A stretch of DNA of 64,000 nucleotides from an uncultured Bacteroidia bacterium (GTDB lineage: Bacteria; Bacteroidota; Bacteroidia; Bacteroidales; F082): NCBI GenBank assembly GCA_902786745.1, contig CADADR010000008.1, positions 1-64,000 on the forward strand, in the 5' to 3' direction. A program made the position numbers and the translations under genes. Positions 35,035 through 43,631 of the stretch are shown one piece after another. The notes beneath the pieces are model-generated. The model was given only the letters and a program-made list of their open reading frames with translations, was not told where the DNA came from and did not search any database. Position 1 is the stretch's first letter. Every line of letters starts with the position of its first letter.

Positions 35035-36177
35035 TTATTTCTTCACCTTGGGCAGCACCGCGAACTTGTAGATGCAGAGTTGATGGTACTCCTCGCCAGG
35101 TCTCAAGATAGGCATGGGAGCCAAGGACTCGTGGTTGATGGCATCGGGGAAGAACTGAGGTTCAAGAGCCAAGCCTTCACGGAAGCCCAAAGCCTTGCCA
35201 CACTTGCCCTTTTCGTTGCCATTGAAGAAATTGCCGCTATAGAACTGCAGACCCACCTGATCGCTCCACAGCTGCATCTCACGGCCGCTTTGAGGCTCGG
35301 TGAGCGTGGCGTCCCAAGCGTAGGCCTTGACATCCGTCTTGTCGATGATCCAGTTATGGTCATAACCCTTCGCATTCTTGAGTTGCTCATCATCAGCAGT
35401 GATGTTTTCGCCGATGCGGTGTTTCTCGCGGAAATCGAACGGAGTCTCTTTCACGCCCGAGAACTTGCCTTCGGGAATCAGCTGATCGTTGATGGTGGTC
35501 ATATAACGCGAGTTGATCTGTAATTCATGATCGAGGATGTTGCCATTGCCCTCTCCCTTCAGGTTGAAGAAGGAGTGATGTGAGAGGTTGCACAAGGTCG
35601 GGGCGTCAGTGGTGGCAGCATAACGGATCTGGAACTGGTTGTCCTTGGTCAAGGTGTAGCTCATCGTCACATCCAGGTTGCCCGGGAAGCCGTCTTCACC
35701 ATCAGCGAACACAGTGTGCATCGTGATCACGCTATCGTTGACCGAAGTCACATCCCACACACGCTTGTCGGCACCAATGAGGCCGCCGTGAAGCGTATTC
35801 TCGCCATCGTTCTTCGAAAGCTGGTATTCAACGCTGTCGATGGTGAAAGCACCATTGGAGATACGGTTGGCGCAGCGACCCACCACAGCGCCGAGATAAC
35901 GCTCGCCATTGTTGTCAAGATACTTGTCGATATTGTCGTAGCCAAGTACGATGTCTTCATAACTACCACGACGGTCAGGCATCCACAAAGCCACGACACG
36001 ACCGCCGTAATTGGTGACCTGCATGGTGAGGAAACCGTTATGCAGGGTGTAAAGAGCAACTTGTTTGCCTGCCACTTCCTTATTAAAGTTCTCGGCAGGA
36101 ATCAACTTAACTTCTTTCTTATGGTTGCAACCGACTAATAATAAGGCAATTGCAAAAATTGATAAAACTTTTTTCAT
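35035..36177 (-). CDS. galM: Aldose 1-epimerase (galactose mutarotase), lipoprotein
   Basis: 380 residues with a lipobox (ALLLVGC), so it probably acts outside the cytoplasm on sugars. Family segments: ALWMPDRRGSYEDIVLGYD, GRCANRISNGAF, NTLHGGLIGADKRVW (His), CNLSHHSFFNLKG (catalytic His) and LALEPQFFPDAIN (catalytic Glu). It interconverts alpha and beta anomers of aldoses. Own promoter at 36213-36220 and terminator at 34986. Confidence 0.9.
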   Translation of the reverse strand: MKKVLSIFAIALLLVGCNHKKEVKLIPAENFNKEVAGKQVALYTLHNGFLTMQVTNYGGRVVALWMPDRRGSYEDIVLGYDNIDKYLDNNGERYLGAVVGRCANRISNGAFTIDSVEYQLSKNDGENTLHGGLIGADKRVWDVTSVNDSVITMHTVFADGEDGFPGNLDVTMSYTLTKDNQFQIRYAATTDAPTLCNLSHHSFFNLKGEGNGNILDHELQINSRYMTTINDQLIPEGKFSGVKETPFDFREKHRIGENITADDEQLKNAKGYDHNWIIDKTDVKAYAWDATLTEPQSGREMQLWSDQVGLQFYSGNFFNGNEKGKCGKALGFREGLALEPQFFPDAINHESLAPMPILRPGEEYHQLCIYKFAVLPKVKK

Positions 36178-36212
36178 CTTTTTCGATTCAAATCATCAAA
36201 AATTTCGAGCTG

Positions 36213-36220
36213 CAAAATTA
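36213..36220 (-). promoter_or_regulatory. -7 box for galM
   Basis: CAAAATTA reads TAATTTTG on the - strand; 35 bases upstream of the ATG at 36177. Confidence 0.6.
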
Positions 36221-36250
36221 CAAAAACTCTTTAATCCGTGCAACACATTT

Positions 36251-37708
36251 TTACCTTGTTCTTGTTACACCCTGATAATCAACCTCTTTATGTTTCTTTA
36301 AAAACTCAATCAGCATTTCTTCCGAAGTCATGAACATACTCTGGCCTTCGTCAATACTTTCAATGATGACCGTAGAGGCCATATAGCTGTTCATGGCCAC
36401 CTTGTATATTTTGTCTTTGCCGAAAGTGCCGTGGTTGGGCGTAAGGAACACGTTGATGTGGTTGCCATCGTCTTCAACCTTATATGTCATGCCCGACACG
36501 TAGGAAGGATAGCCACCATTTTTCTTGTAGGTGTTCGTCACAAAACGTTTCAGTTGTTGTCCCGTCATCTGAAACACGACGATTTCGTTATTGAACGGGT
36601 CGATGCTATAGACGTCTTTCACCGTGATGGGGCCTTTCTTAAGGGAAGGAACGCGGACACCGCCAGTGTTTTGGAAGGCGAAATCGGCTTCACTCACCTC
36701 GCGGATGGCATCAGTAAGCATGCAGCCCAGCTCCTCCGGATTCTCAAACCGGGTCTTGGCTATGGCAATAGCCTCATTCAGCGACGGTGCGTCGTTGAAC
36801 TCAGTCACCATCTTTTTTATTTCGGCTTTCTCTCGTCTCACTGCATTGACATTCAGCACAATGGCTTTCTTGCCCACAACCGTATGGTTCTTCACCCTCA
36901 GTTTCACCAAAGTAGCATATTTCAGGTGGGAGCCCGACTGCGTCACCAGAACGCCATTGGTCTCAGTGGGATGTTCGATCAAGGTATGGCTGTGGCCCCC
37001 TATGATGGCATCGAGCCAAGGGCTGGATTGCGCCAGTTCCATGTCATCCTCAACGCCACAATGCGACAGCAGGATGACCACGTCGTTCTGATCGCGCAAA
37101 TAACGGTACTGAGGTAACACCTCTTGCGCACGCTTGAAGCTCACTTTGGTGAGGTTCTTCGGATGAGCGCCTGGGATACCATCATGGCGGACTTCAATCA
37201 TGCCTACAACGGCCATCTTTACGCCTTGATGCTCAAATGCCACAAAAGGCTTGATGTCAAGGTTAAGTCCATCAGGGACAAACACATTGGCGCAGAGGAA
37301 TGGGAAATTGGCCCGCTCGATGTCGTTGCGTAGGTTATCAATATCGGCATCCCATTCGTGGTTGCCCACAGCACAAAGGTCGAAGCCCGTCTCGTTCATC
37401 AGCGTGATCATAGGATAGTTGACGGGGTTATACTGGTCGTTGACAGGATTGCCCGTGCGGTTGTCGCCAGCCGAGAAGAGCAGCAGGTCGGGATAAATGG
37501 CTCGCAGGCTGTCGACCATGGCGGCAAACTTGGGGAACAGATCGATATTGGCATGCATGTCGTTGACTGCAAGGATGGCCACTTCCGTCTCCCCTTCCGT
37601 CACCGGCGCTTCTGCTGTTTCCGGTTGATTTTGTGGCTGATAGCGAAGGACGAGATACAAAACCACTGCCACCAAGGCAAGCAGCAACAATAATCTTCTT
37701 TTATTCAT
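36251..37708 (-). CDS. 5'-nucleotidase / UshA-like metallophosphatase
   Basis: 485 residues with an N-terminal membrane anchor (LLLLLALVAVVLYLVL). A calcineurin-like metallophosphatase domain (AVNDMHANIDLF, LLFSAGDNRTGNPV, VGNHEWDADIDNL, LLSHCGVEDDM, IIGGHSHTL) is followed by a 5'-nucleotidase C-terminal domain (FAFQNTGGVRVPSLKKGPIT, VFQMTGQQLKRFV). It hydrolyses nucleotides or nucleotide sugars outside the cytoplasm. Divergent from the hybrid kinase gene; the two -7 boxes are 12 bp apart. Confidence 0.88.
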   Translation of the reverse strand: MNKRRLLLLLALVAVVLYLVLRYQPQNQPETAEAPVTEGETEVAILAVNDMHANIDLFPKFAAMVDSLRAIYPDLLLFSAGDNRTGNPVNDQYNPVNYPMITLMNETGFDLCAVGNHEWDADIDNLRNDIERANFPFLCANVFVPDGLNLDIKPFVAFEHQGVKMAVVGMIEVRHDGIPGAHPKNLTKVSFKRAQEVLPQYRYLRDQNDVVILLSHCGVEDDMELAQSSPWLDAIIGGHSHTLIEHPTETNGVLVTQSGSHLKYATLVKLRVKNHTVVGKKAIVLNVNAVRREKAEIKKMVTEFNDAPSLNEAIAIAKTRFENPEELGCMLTDAIREVSEADFAFQNTGGVRVPSLKKGPITVKDVYSIDPFNNEIVVFQMTGQQLKRFVTNTYKKNGGYPSYVSGMTYKVEDDGNHINVFLTPNHGTFGKDKIYKVAMNSYMASTVIIESIDEGQSMFMTSEEMLIEFLKKHKEVDYQGVTRTR

Positions 37709-37730
37709 GGGTCATAGCTTTTACAAAGCG

Positions 37731-37738
37731 CAAAGTTA
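37731..37738 (-). promoter_or_regulatory. -7 box for the 5'-nucleotidase gene
   Basis: CAAAGTTA is TAACTTTG on the - strand. It is 23 bases before the start at 37708 and only 12 bases from the opposite-strand box of the kinase gene. Confidence 0.6.
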
Positions 37739-37750
37739 GGAAAAAAGTAT

Positions 37751-37758
37751 TACCTTTG
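37751..37758 (+). promoter_or_regulatory. -7 box of the hybrid kinase gene, near-leaderless
   Basis: TACCTTTG matches TAnnTTTG. Seven bases separate it from the ATG at 37766, so the transcript would start at or one to two bases before the start codon. Confidence 0.55.
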
Positions 37759-37765
37759 CGGCATC

Positions 37766-40213
37766 ATGTCGAAGAAAAGTAACAACAACTACCCGAGTGG
37801 AAGCCGCACAAGTTGGAAGGTGGTCATCACCTACACCTTCGTGCTGGCACTATGCGCGGCCTTGTTCTACTACATCTTCAACCTGCGTAGCACCATTGAG
37901 AGCCAACGCTCCAACATCAACACGCAACACATTGCCTTGGAATGGGCCAACCGGTTCACCAAAAACGTCCACGAAGCCCAGTCGGCCGCCAACCTGTACG
38001 CCTTCACCGAACAGACCCGTTACAAGCGGCGCTTCAACGAAGCCAAGAAGCAGATCGAGGCTCAAGTCGACTCCATCGTCATGATCAAGATCAGCGAGGA
38101 TAACAAGCTGATGGTGAAAGAGATCGACAATCTCATCAAAAGCAAGGGCCGGATAAGCAACGAGTTGTCGCGTCAGTTCCACGACTTCAACCCATTGGCG
38201 GAATTCGACCGCACCATCGATGACTACATGCCGCCCGAGCCGGAAGACTCCATCGTCATCACCAAGATTTCGAAAGACACCCTCATCCGTGTGCCCCGCC
38301 CACAAAAGAAAGGTTTCTGGCGCCGCATAGGTAATGTCTTCAACCCCACCGAGGAAGACAGCGTGGTGCGCTTCTCCATCGAAAGCTCCGACACACTTCA
38401 CATTCAACGCCAGCCCTCCGACTCGCTGACCATCCTTGCCGATTTGCGTCTGCTCTCCGATAAGGCCAAGGCAGAGTATTGGAACAAAATCAAGGAATAC
38501 GAAAGCAAGACCCAGGAATTGGTCAAAGCCGACAATCAACTCTCTGAAGAGATCTCCAACCTGCTCATCCACCTCAACCAAGAGATTCTCGATTCCACCA
38601 TCTCCGAAATCGAGAGAAGCGAAGCCTCCATCCAAGAAAACATCCGCATATCCGTCCTCATCGGCGCCGCCACACTCATCCTCATCATCATCTTCATCAT
38701 TTTGATTATCAGTGACGTAAACAAAGGACACCGCGCCCGACAAGCCGCTGAAGAAGCCCGTCGCAAGACCGAAGAGATTATGGAAAGCCGTCACAAGCTG
38801 TTGCTCTCCGTCTCCCACGACATCAAGACCCCGCTGAGCTCCATTTTAGGCAACGTGGAACTGATGGACAAGACCGGCAACGAGAAGGAATTCAACTCGA
38901 TACAGCAGTCGGCCAACCATATCCTCAACCTGTTGACCAACCTTTTGGAATACTCCAGCCTTGAACAAGGTAAGCTAAGCATCAGCTACGAGACCTTCAA
39001 CATCCGCGATCTTTGTGATGAGACCGCCGAGATGTTCGAGTCCATCGCTAAACACAAGAACCTTGAGTTCAAGTACGAGCCAGATATGTCCCAAGACGCC
39101 TTCGTGCTGTCGGACAGAATGAAAATCAAACAGATCCTCAGCAACATCATCTCAAACGGCATCAAATACACCTTGGAAGGAAGCGTCGACTTCAAGGCGA
39201 GGATGGGGCGTGGCTTGATGGTCTTCGATATCACAGATACAGGTGTGGGTATCCCTGAAGACAAATTGGAAGAGGTGTTCAAGCCCTTCGTTCGTATCGA
39301 AACCTACAACCAGTTTGCCGAAGGCAGCGGCTACGGTATGTCGGTCGTGAAAGGTCTCGTCGACCTCCTCGGAGGCGAGATCCAGATCGAGTCAGAGGTG
39401 GGCAAAGGCACCCATTTCGAGGTTAGGATACCCGTCGGAGAGGTTGAAAAACCAGCTGAAGTAAAAGATGAAATAAACGATAATAAAAAGAAGAGCCTTA
39501 ATATCTTAGTCATCGATGATGACAACACTTTACTGTCTGTTATCGACACCATGTTGCACCGCCTCGGCCACCAAGCTATCGCCTGCCGATCGAAGAGCGA
39601 CGTGGAGAATGCTGTCGCTCATATTGATGATTATGACTACATCCTCACGGACCGTGAGATGGGTGCGCTCACCGGAAACGACATCCTGCATCTAATGAAA
39701 GAGGCAGATGCCTCCAAACCCGTTATCCTGATGACCGCACGCGTCGAGTACACCAACGAAATGGCCAGGAAAGAAGGCTTCGATGCATTATTACAAAAAC
39801 CATTCAATCTAAAGCAGTTAGAATCATTGTTTGGAAGTGTTGCTTTAAGTGAAAGTAGCGACGAAATTGCCTTCCCCGACTTCCCTGCATTCAGCGAAAT
39901 GATGGGCAACGACAAGGATGCCATGACCGACATTCTCAGCGTTTTTGTCCAATCAACCGCCGATGATTTAGTTTTAATGAATACTTTAATTGAGAAGTCG
40001 GATTTCGTTGAAATGCAGAGTCTTTGCCATAAGATGTTACCCATGTTCAAGCAGCTGGAGCGCGACACCAGCTTCCTTGCCAAGATGAATGCCCTGCGGG
40101 GAGAGGGTAAAAAGGAAAAACACTATCGCAAATGGAAAGACGATGCCGTCGCCTTCATGGCCCAAGCTGACGATTTACTGGATTTGCTCTCTGAAAAATA
40201 CGGAATCGGATAG
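37766..40213 (+). CDS. Hybrid histidine kinase with REC and HPt-like domains
   Basis: 815 residues. Membrane helices at about 20-42 and 294-316 enclose a helical periplasmic sensor of about 250 residues. Then HisKA (SVSHDIKTPLSSILGN, His near 350), HATPase (ISNGIKYTLEGS, DITDTGVGIPEDK, GYGMSVVKGLVD), REC (NILVIDDDNTLLSV, Asp in YILTDREMG) and a C-terminal HPt-like helical domain (QSLCHKMLPMFKQLERDTSF, candidate His). The set His-Asp-His is a full phosphorelay; the final receiver is likely the sigma-54 regulator encoded convergently 2 bases away. Signal unknown. Confidence 0.9.
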   Translation: MSKKSNNNYPSGSRTSWKVVITYTFVLALCAALFYYIFNLRSTIESQRSNINTQHIALEWANRFTKNVHEAQSAANLYAFTEQTRYKRRFNEAKKQIEAQVDSIVMIKISEDNKLMVKEIDNLIKSKGRISNELSRQFHDFNPLAEFDRTIDDYMPPEPEDSIVITKISKDTLIRVPRPQKKGFWRRIGNVFNPTEEDSVVRFSIESSDTLHIQRQPSDSLTILADLRLLSDKAKAEYWNKIKEYESKTQELVKADNQLSEEISNLLIHLNQEILDSTISEIERSEASIQENIRISVLIGAATLILIIIFIILIISDVNKGHRARQAAEEARRKTEEIMESRHKLLLSVSHDIKTPLSSILGNVELMDKTGNEKEFNSIQQSANHILNLLTNLLEYSSLEQGKLSISYETFNIRDLCDETAEMFESIAKHKNLEFKYEPDMSQDAFVLSDRMKIKQILSNIISNGIKYTLEGSVDFKARMGRGLMVFDITDTGVGIPEDKLEEVFKPFVRIETYNQFAEGSGYGMSVVKGLVDLLGGEIQIESEVGKGTHFEVRIPVGEVEKPAEVKDEINDNKKKSLNILVIDDDNTLLSVIDTMLHRLGHQAIACRSKSDVENAVAHIDDYDYILTDREMGALTGNDILHLMKEADASKPVILMTARVEYTNEMARKEGFDALLQKPFNLKQLESLFGSVALSESSDEIAFPDFPAFSEMMGNDKDAMTDILSVFVQSTADDLVLMNTLIEKSDFVEMQSLCHKMLPMFKQLERDTSFLAKMNALRGEGKKEKHYRKWKDDAVAFMAQADDLLDLLSEKYGIG

Positions 40214-40215
40214 CC

Positions 40216-41553
40216 TTATAGCTCTATCCCATAAAGATGCATCTTGTTGTACAAGGTCTTGCGGTCGATCTGCAGCAGTTTGGCCGCCACAGTCTTATTG
40301 CCCCTCGCCTTCTGCAAGGCAGCTTCAATCTGCTCCTTCTCGTGTTCAGGACGCAATGCCCAGTCGTCTTCGACGGTGGTGATAAGGGTCTTCTTGTTCG
40401 GCGGACTGAACACCGGGAGGTCGTCGAGCTCGATGTTCTCGCTCTCGGCAAACAGCACGCAGCGGCGCACCACGTTGCGCAGCTCACGCAGATTTCCGTT
40501 CCAACGCTGCTCCTTCATACGGCGCAAGGCGTCTTCAGAGATGCCTTTCACGTTCTTTCCGAGTTCCTCGTTGGCTTGGCGGATGAAGAAGGCCGTCAGC
40601 TCGTCGAAGTCCTCCAGGCGGTCACGCAAGGGCGGCACCTCGATAGCAAACTCATTGATGCGGTGGAACAAATCCTGACGGAAACGTCCCTCCTCGATGG
40701 CCTGCTCCAGATTCTCGTTGGTGGCGGCAAGGATACGCACGTCGACATGGATGTCGGTGGCCGACCCCACAGGTCTCACTTTCTGCTCCTGAAGGGCACG
40801 CAGCAGCTGCATCTGCACCTCGTAAGGCAGGTTACCCACCTCGTCGAGGAACACCGTGCCACCCTTGGCTTGTTCAAAGACGCCTTTCTTGTCGGCGATG
40901 GCCGATGTAAAAGAGCCTTTCAGGTGGCCAAACAACTCACTGGGGGCAAGCTCCTTGGACAGGCTGCCGCAGTCCACGGGGATGAACGGGCCTTCTTTGT
41001 TCTGGCTCATGTCGTGTATCATGCGGGCGATGTACTCTTTACCCGTGCCACTCTCACCGAGGATCAAGACGGAGAATTTGGTGGGAGCCACCAATTCCAC
41101 ATGTTTGTAGAGACGTTGCATCGTCGGGCTCGTGCCCCTCACCCATTGTTTGTTGCTCGGCAAGAAGTCGCCTGTGTTCTCTTCCTCTGTCGAAGCCAGG
41201 GCGGCCGCAATCTTTTCCTCGAGCACGCTGGGGTTGATGGGTTTCTTGAGATAGTCGAATGCACCGAGTTTCATTGCGGAGACAGCCGTCTGCACCTCGG
41301 CATAGCCCGTCATCACGATGAACGGCACCTTGCTCTTCAGCTTCTCCCTCACATGGGTCATCAGGATGATACCATCGCCATCAGGGAGTCGCAAGTCGGT
41401 AAGGATCAGGTCGAAACCACCATTGGAGATCTCGATCTTGGCCTGCTCATACCGTGAAGCCAACACCGCCTCATACCCGTTCTTCTTCAGCCAGGTCTGA
41501 ATCATCATGCCAAAGGAGGCATCGTCTTCCACAACAAGAATTCTACATTTCAT
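40216..41553 (-). CDS. NtrC-type sigma-54-dependent response regulator
   Basis: 445 residues from MKCRILVVEDD; the frame extends 15 codons upstream but that part holds the promoter. REC (DLILTDLRLPDGDG) is followed by AAA+ with Walker A (ILGESGTGKEYIAR), the sigma-54 contact loop as GHLKGSFTSA (GAFTGA in most relatives), GGTVFLDEVGNLP and LRDRLEDF, then a Fis-type HTH (NKTVAAKLLQIDRKTLYNKM). It should activate RpoN promoters after phosphorylation, presumably by the hybrid kinase next door. A strong sigma-54 site lies before the next gene (42585-42600). The altered loop (two Ser) is unusual. Confidence 0.92.
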   Translation of the reverse strand: MKCRILVVEDDASFGMMIQTWLKKNGYEAVLASRYEQAKIEISNGGFDLILTDLRLPDGDGIILMTHVREKLKSKVPFIVMTGYAEVQTAVSAMKLGAFDYLKKPINPSVLEEKIAAALASTEEENTGDFLPSNKQWVRGTSPTMQRLYKHVELVAPTKFSVLILGESGTGKEYIARMIHDMSQNKEGPFIPVDCGSLSKELAPSELFGHLKGSFTSAIADKKGVFEQAKGGTVFLDEVGNLPYEVQMQLLRALQEQKVRPVGSATDIHVDVRILAATNENLEQAIEEGRFRQDLFHRINEFAIEVPPLRDRLEDFDELTAFFIRQANEELGKNVKGISEDALRRMKEQRWNGNLRELRNVVRRCVLFAESENIELDDLPVFSPPNKKTLITTVEDDWALRPEHEKEQIEAALQKARGNKTVAAKLLQIDRKTLYNKMHLYGIEL

Positions 41554-41557
41554 GGTG

Positions 41558-41565
41558 CAAAAATA
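41558..41565 (-). promoter_or_regulatory. -7 box of the sigma-54 regulator, leaderless, with half-site
   Basis: CAAAAATA is TATTTTTG on the - strand, four bases before the ATG at 41553, so the mRNA is probably leaderless. AATTCCACA at 41579-41587, just upstream, matches half of the palindrome found before the coiled-coil gene, which hints at autoregulation. Confidence 0.5.
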
Positions 41566-41604
41566 ACATATTTTTGACAATTCCACAAAATTACACACAA
41601 AAAA

Positions 41605-41630
41605 AGCCTCACATTGGGGAAATGTGAGGC
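41605..41630 (-). terminator. Terminator of the coiled-coil lipoprotein gene
   Basis: GCCTCACATT, loop, AATGTGAGGC is followed on the - strand by a run of seven T. It lies 34 bases after the stop at 41664. Confidence 0.8.
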
Positions 41631-41663
41631 GATTTTAAAAAAATTGAAAACGAGCAGAAAAAT

Positions 41664-42554
41664 TTATTTGATTGAAACTACCAAATAATTCGACATACTC
41701 CAGAAAGCGTCCTTGTCCACAATCTCGAGCACGAGGTTGCCCTCGTCGCTCTCGTTGATGCGATAGCTGCTTTCCGGGTGGTTGGTCATCACCTTAGCCT
41801 TCTTGGTGTGGAGCGGGATAATGTTCAGGTCGCGCTTGCTACCCTGCATGAACTGGGTCTTGTCGAAGCCTTGCTTCGATATCTCGCTGCTTTGGAAAAG
41901 GCCCGACTTGCTGATGACGCCCTTCTCTTTCAGAGCATCCTGCGTATCGATGCAGATCCAAACCGTGTTGAGCATGGCATCCTGATTCTCGATGGTAGCC
42001 TGCTGTGCGGCGGCCTGCACGTTCATGGCGTCGATATTGCTATTCAAGTCGTTGATGTTCTCATTCAGATCCGACACCTGCGTGTTCAATTCCTCAATCT
42101 GTTGACGGCTCTGTTGCAGCTCGCCCTTGAGGCTATTAATATAGGTGTCTTTTTCGTCCAGTTGTTTCTTCAGGCGATTGACCGTCTGGCTCAATGCCTT
42201 CGAGGTGGAACCTTGCTCAGCCAGTCTCTTTTCCAGGTCATTGATCTTGTTACGATTCTCCTGAAGCGTCTGCTGGATGGCGTTGATTTCGGAAACGGCC
42301 TTGTTGGTGTTGCCTTCCTGATTCTCCATCATGATGATGTTTTCTTGGGCGCGCACCGCTTCGAGGGCGTTCTCAATCTCATTGATGGTGTTCAAGGCTT
42401 CGTCAAAGCCACCTTTGGAAGCCACAGCTTCAGTATACAAGGAGTCGCGTTCGGCCAGAAGCGTTTGATACTTCTCGGAGCGTTCTACATCACATGAAGT
42501 GGCGATGAGTGCCACAAAGAACAAAGAAACGAATGATAATCTTAAGTGTTGCAT
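41664..42554 (-). CDS. Coiled-coil lipoprotein, Cbp1-like
   Basis: 296 residues with a lipobox (LFFVALIATSC). Residues 30-190 are a long coiled coil (NKINDLEKRLAEQGS, LNTQVSDLNENINDLNSNID). The C-terminal 100 residues (ALKEKGVISKSGLF, IPLHTKKAKVMTNHPESSY, DAFWSMSNYLVVS) resemble, from memory, the family annotated in Bacteroidales as Cbp1-type collagen-binding adhesins. It is probably an outer-membrane-anchored rod; ligand unproven. It is preceded by a good sigma-54 promoter and an upstream palindrome and lies next to an NtrC-type regulator, so it is probably the main target of that system. Confidence 0.65.
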   Translation of the reverse strand: MQHLRLSFVSLFFVALIATSCDVERSEKYQTLLAERDSLYTEAVASKGGFDEALNTINEIENALEAVRAQENIIMMENQEGNTNKAVSEINAIQQTLQENRNKINDLEKRLAEQGSTSKALSQTVNRLKKQLDEKDTYINSLKGELQQSRQQIEELNTQVSDLNENINDLNSNIDAMNVQAAAQQATIENQDAMLNTVWICIDTQDALKEKGVISKSGLFQSSEISKQGFDKTQFMQGSKRDLNIIPLHTKKAKVMTNHPESSYRINESDEGNLVLEIVDKDAFWSMSNYLVVSIK

Positions 42555-42584
42555 GATGATTCAATTTTAAGCTTGTTATCCCAT

Positions 42585-42600
42585 AGCAGAATCCATGCCA
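42585..42600 (-). promoter_or_regulatory. Sigma-54 (RpoN) promoter of the coiled-coil lipoprotein gene
   Basis: On the - strand TGGCATGGATTCTGCT fits TGGCAYG-N4-TTGCW: GG at -24 and GC at -12 with exactly the right 10-base spacing; one mismatch in the -12 box. Predicted start near 42574, 20 bases before the ATG at 42554. No TAnnTTTG box was seen here. Confidence 0.7.
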
Positions 42601-42678
42601 CAAAGTATTCCATCCCATCTACACTTGTAACACTTTGATAATCATACATAAAGAAATATTGATCATAATTCAACACAA

Positions 42679-42733
42679 TGTGGAATATTGTGGAATTCCA
42701 CATATGACCTGTAAAAATGAGGAAAAGTGTGGA
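42679..42733. promoter_or_regulatory. Upstream activator palindrome and half-sites
   Basis: TGTGGAATTCCACA (42689-42702) is a perfect 14-bp palindrome. A TGTGGAAT half-site (42679-42686) starts exactly 10 bp before it, one helical turn; another TGTGGA is at 42728-42733. The palindrome centre is about 120 bp upstream of the predicted sigma-54 start, the usual distance for NtrC-type enhancers. Confidence 0.6.
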
Positions 42734-42735
42734 GC

Positions 42736-43557
42736 TTAGAGATAGATGAAACCCGTCCCCCTGTGGCGGGGCAAAGGAAAGATGGAGGTGTTCACATCGG
42801 GATGGACATGCTTCATGCGGAAGTGCTTATAGATGCATTGCATGGCTTGTTCGGGCGTGTTGTTGTTCTCGCTGAGGTGGCAAAGCATGATGTTTTTGAT
42901 GCCGGGATGATAGACCTCGGCCACAAAACGCGCCGACTCGTCGTTGCTCAGATGTCCGAAAGGACCCGAAATACGCTGCTTGAGGATAAAGGGATAGTTG
43001 CCTTTCTCCAGCATCTCCTTGTCGTAGTTGGCCTCAATGACGATATTATCCGCCCGTTTGATTTGCTCCTTCACCACCTTGTCGAGCATCCCTATATCGG
43101 TAGCGATGGTCAAGGTATGTCCTTCATAATTAAAATGATAGCCCATAGCGCCACGACCATCGTGCATAACGGGGAAAGGCTCAATGGTTATGCCACAGAT
43201 CTCGAAAGGCTGCATTGGCTCAATCTCATGAAACAGCTCCGGGTCGACCAGTTTCGTTACCTTACCATCGAGGATGCCTTGCAGACAATCAGAATGGGCA
43301 TAGATCGGTATGGGGTATGACTTGGTGAGCACTTCGAGGCCTTTCACATGGTCGATATGGTCGTGCGTGATGAGAATGGCACGGATGCGACTCATCGGGA
43401 TGTCGACTTTCGTCAGTGCCTTAGTAATCTGAAGTGCGTTGATCCCCACATCGACAAGCAAGCCCTCGTCCTGTTTCCCCACATAATAGCAGTTGCCGCT
43501 GCTTCCCGAGGCAAAGCTGCTGAAGACAAAAGGAGAAAGACAGGAAAAGAGATCCAT
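42736..43557 (-). CDS. MBL-fold metallohydrolase (YycJ/WalJ-like)
   Basis: 273 residues. Metallo-beta-lactamase motifs: SGNCYYVGKQDEGLLVDVGI, LITHDHIDHVKGLEVL (HxHxDH), VMHDGRGAMG and MLCHLSENNNTPEQAM. The order and length match the YycJ/WalJ group, single-strand DNA-related exonucleases linked with cell-wall regulation in Gram-positives; in Bacteroidota the role is less known. Own promoter at 43576-43583, divergent from the ureohydrolase gene. Confidence 0.88.
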   Translation of the reverse strand: MDLFSCLSPFVFSSFASGSSGNCYYVGKQDEGLLVDVGINALQITKALTKVDIPMSRIRAILITHDHIDHVKGLEVLTKSYPIPIYAHSDCLQGILDGKVTKLVDPELFHEIEPMQPFEICGITIEPFPVMHDGRGAMGYHFNYEGHTLTIATDIGMLDKVVKEQIKRADNIVIEANYDKEMLEKGNYPFILKQRISGPFGHLSNDESARFVAEVYHPGIKNIMLCHLSENNNTPEQAMQCIYKHFRMKHVHPDVNTSIFPLPRHRGTGFIYL

Positions 43558-43575
43558 TTCAAATCATTTTGGGCG

Positions 43576-43583
43576 CAAAAGTA
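43576..43583 (-). promoter_or_regulatory. -7 box for the MBL hydrolase gene
   Basis: CAAAAGTA is TACTTTTG on the - strand, 19 bases before the ATG at 43557. Confidence 0.6.
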
Positions 43584-43605
43584 GAAATTAAATCGGTTTT
43601 TTCTC

Positions 43606-43613
43606 TATTTTTG
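43606..43613 (+). promoter_or_regulatory. -7 box for the ureohydrolase gene
   Basis: TATTTTTG matches TAnnTTTG, 18 bases before the ATG at 43632. It lies 22 bases from the divergent box. Confidence 0.6.
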
Positions 43614-43631
43614 GCCCCAAATTTATCAACA

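Noticed and set aside
40237..41457. Long + strand open frame (406 codons)
   Set aside because: It mirrors the sigma-54 regulator gene; the AAA+ motifs on the other strand are intact.
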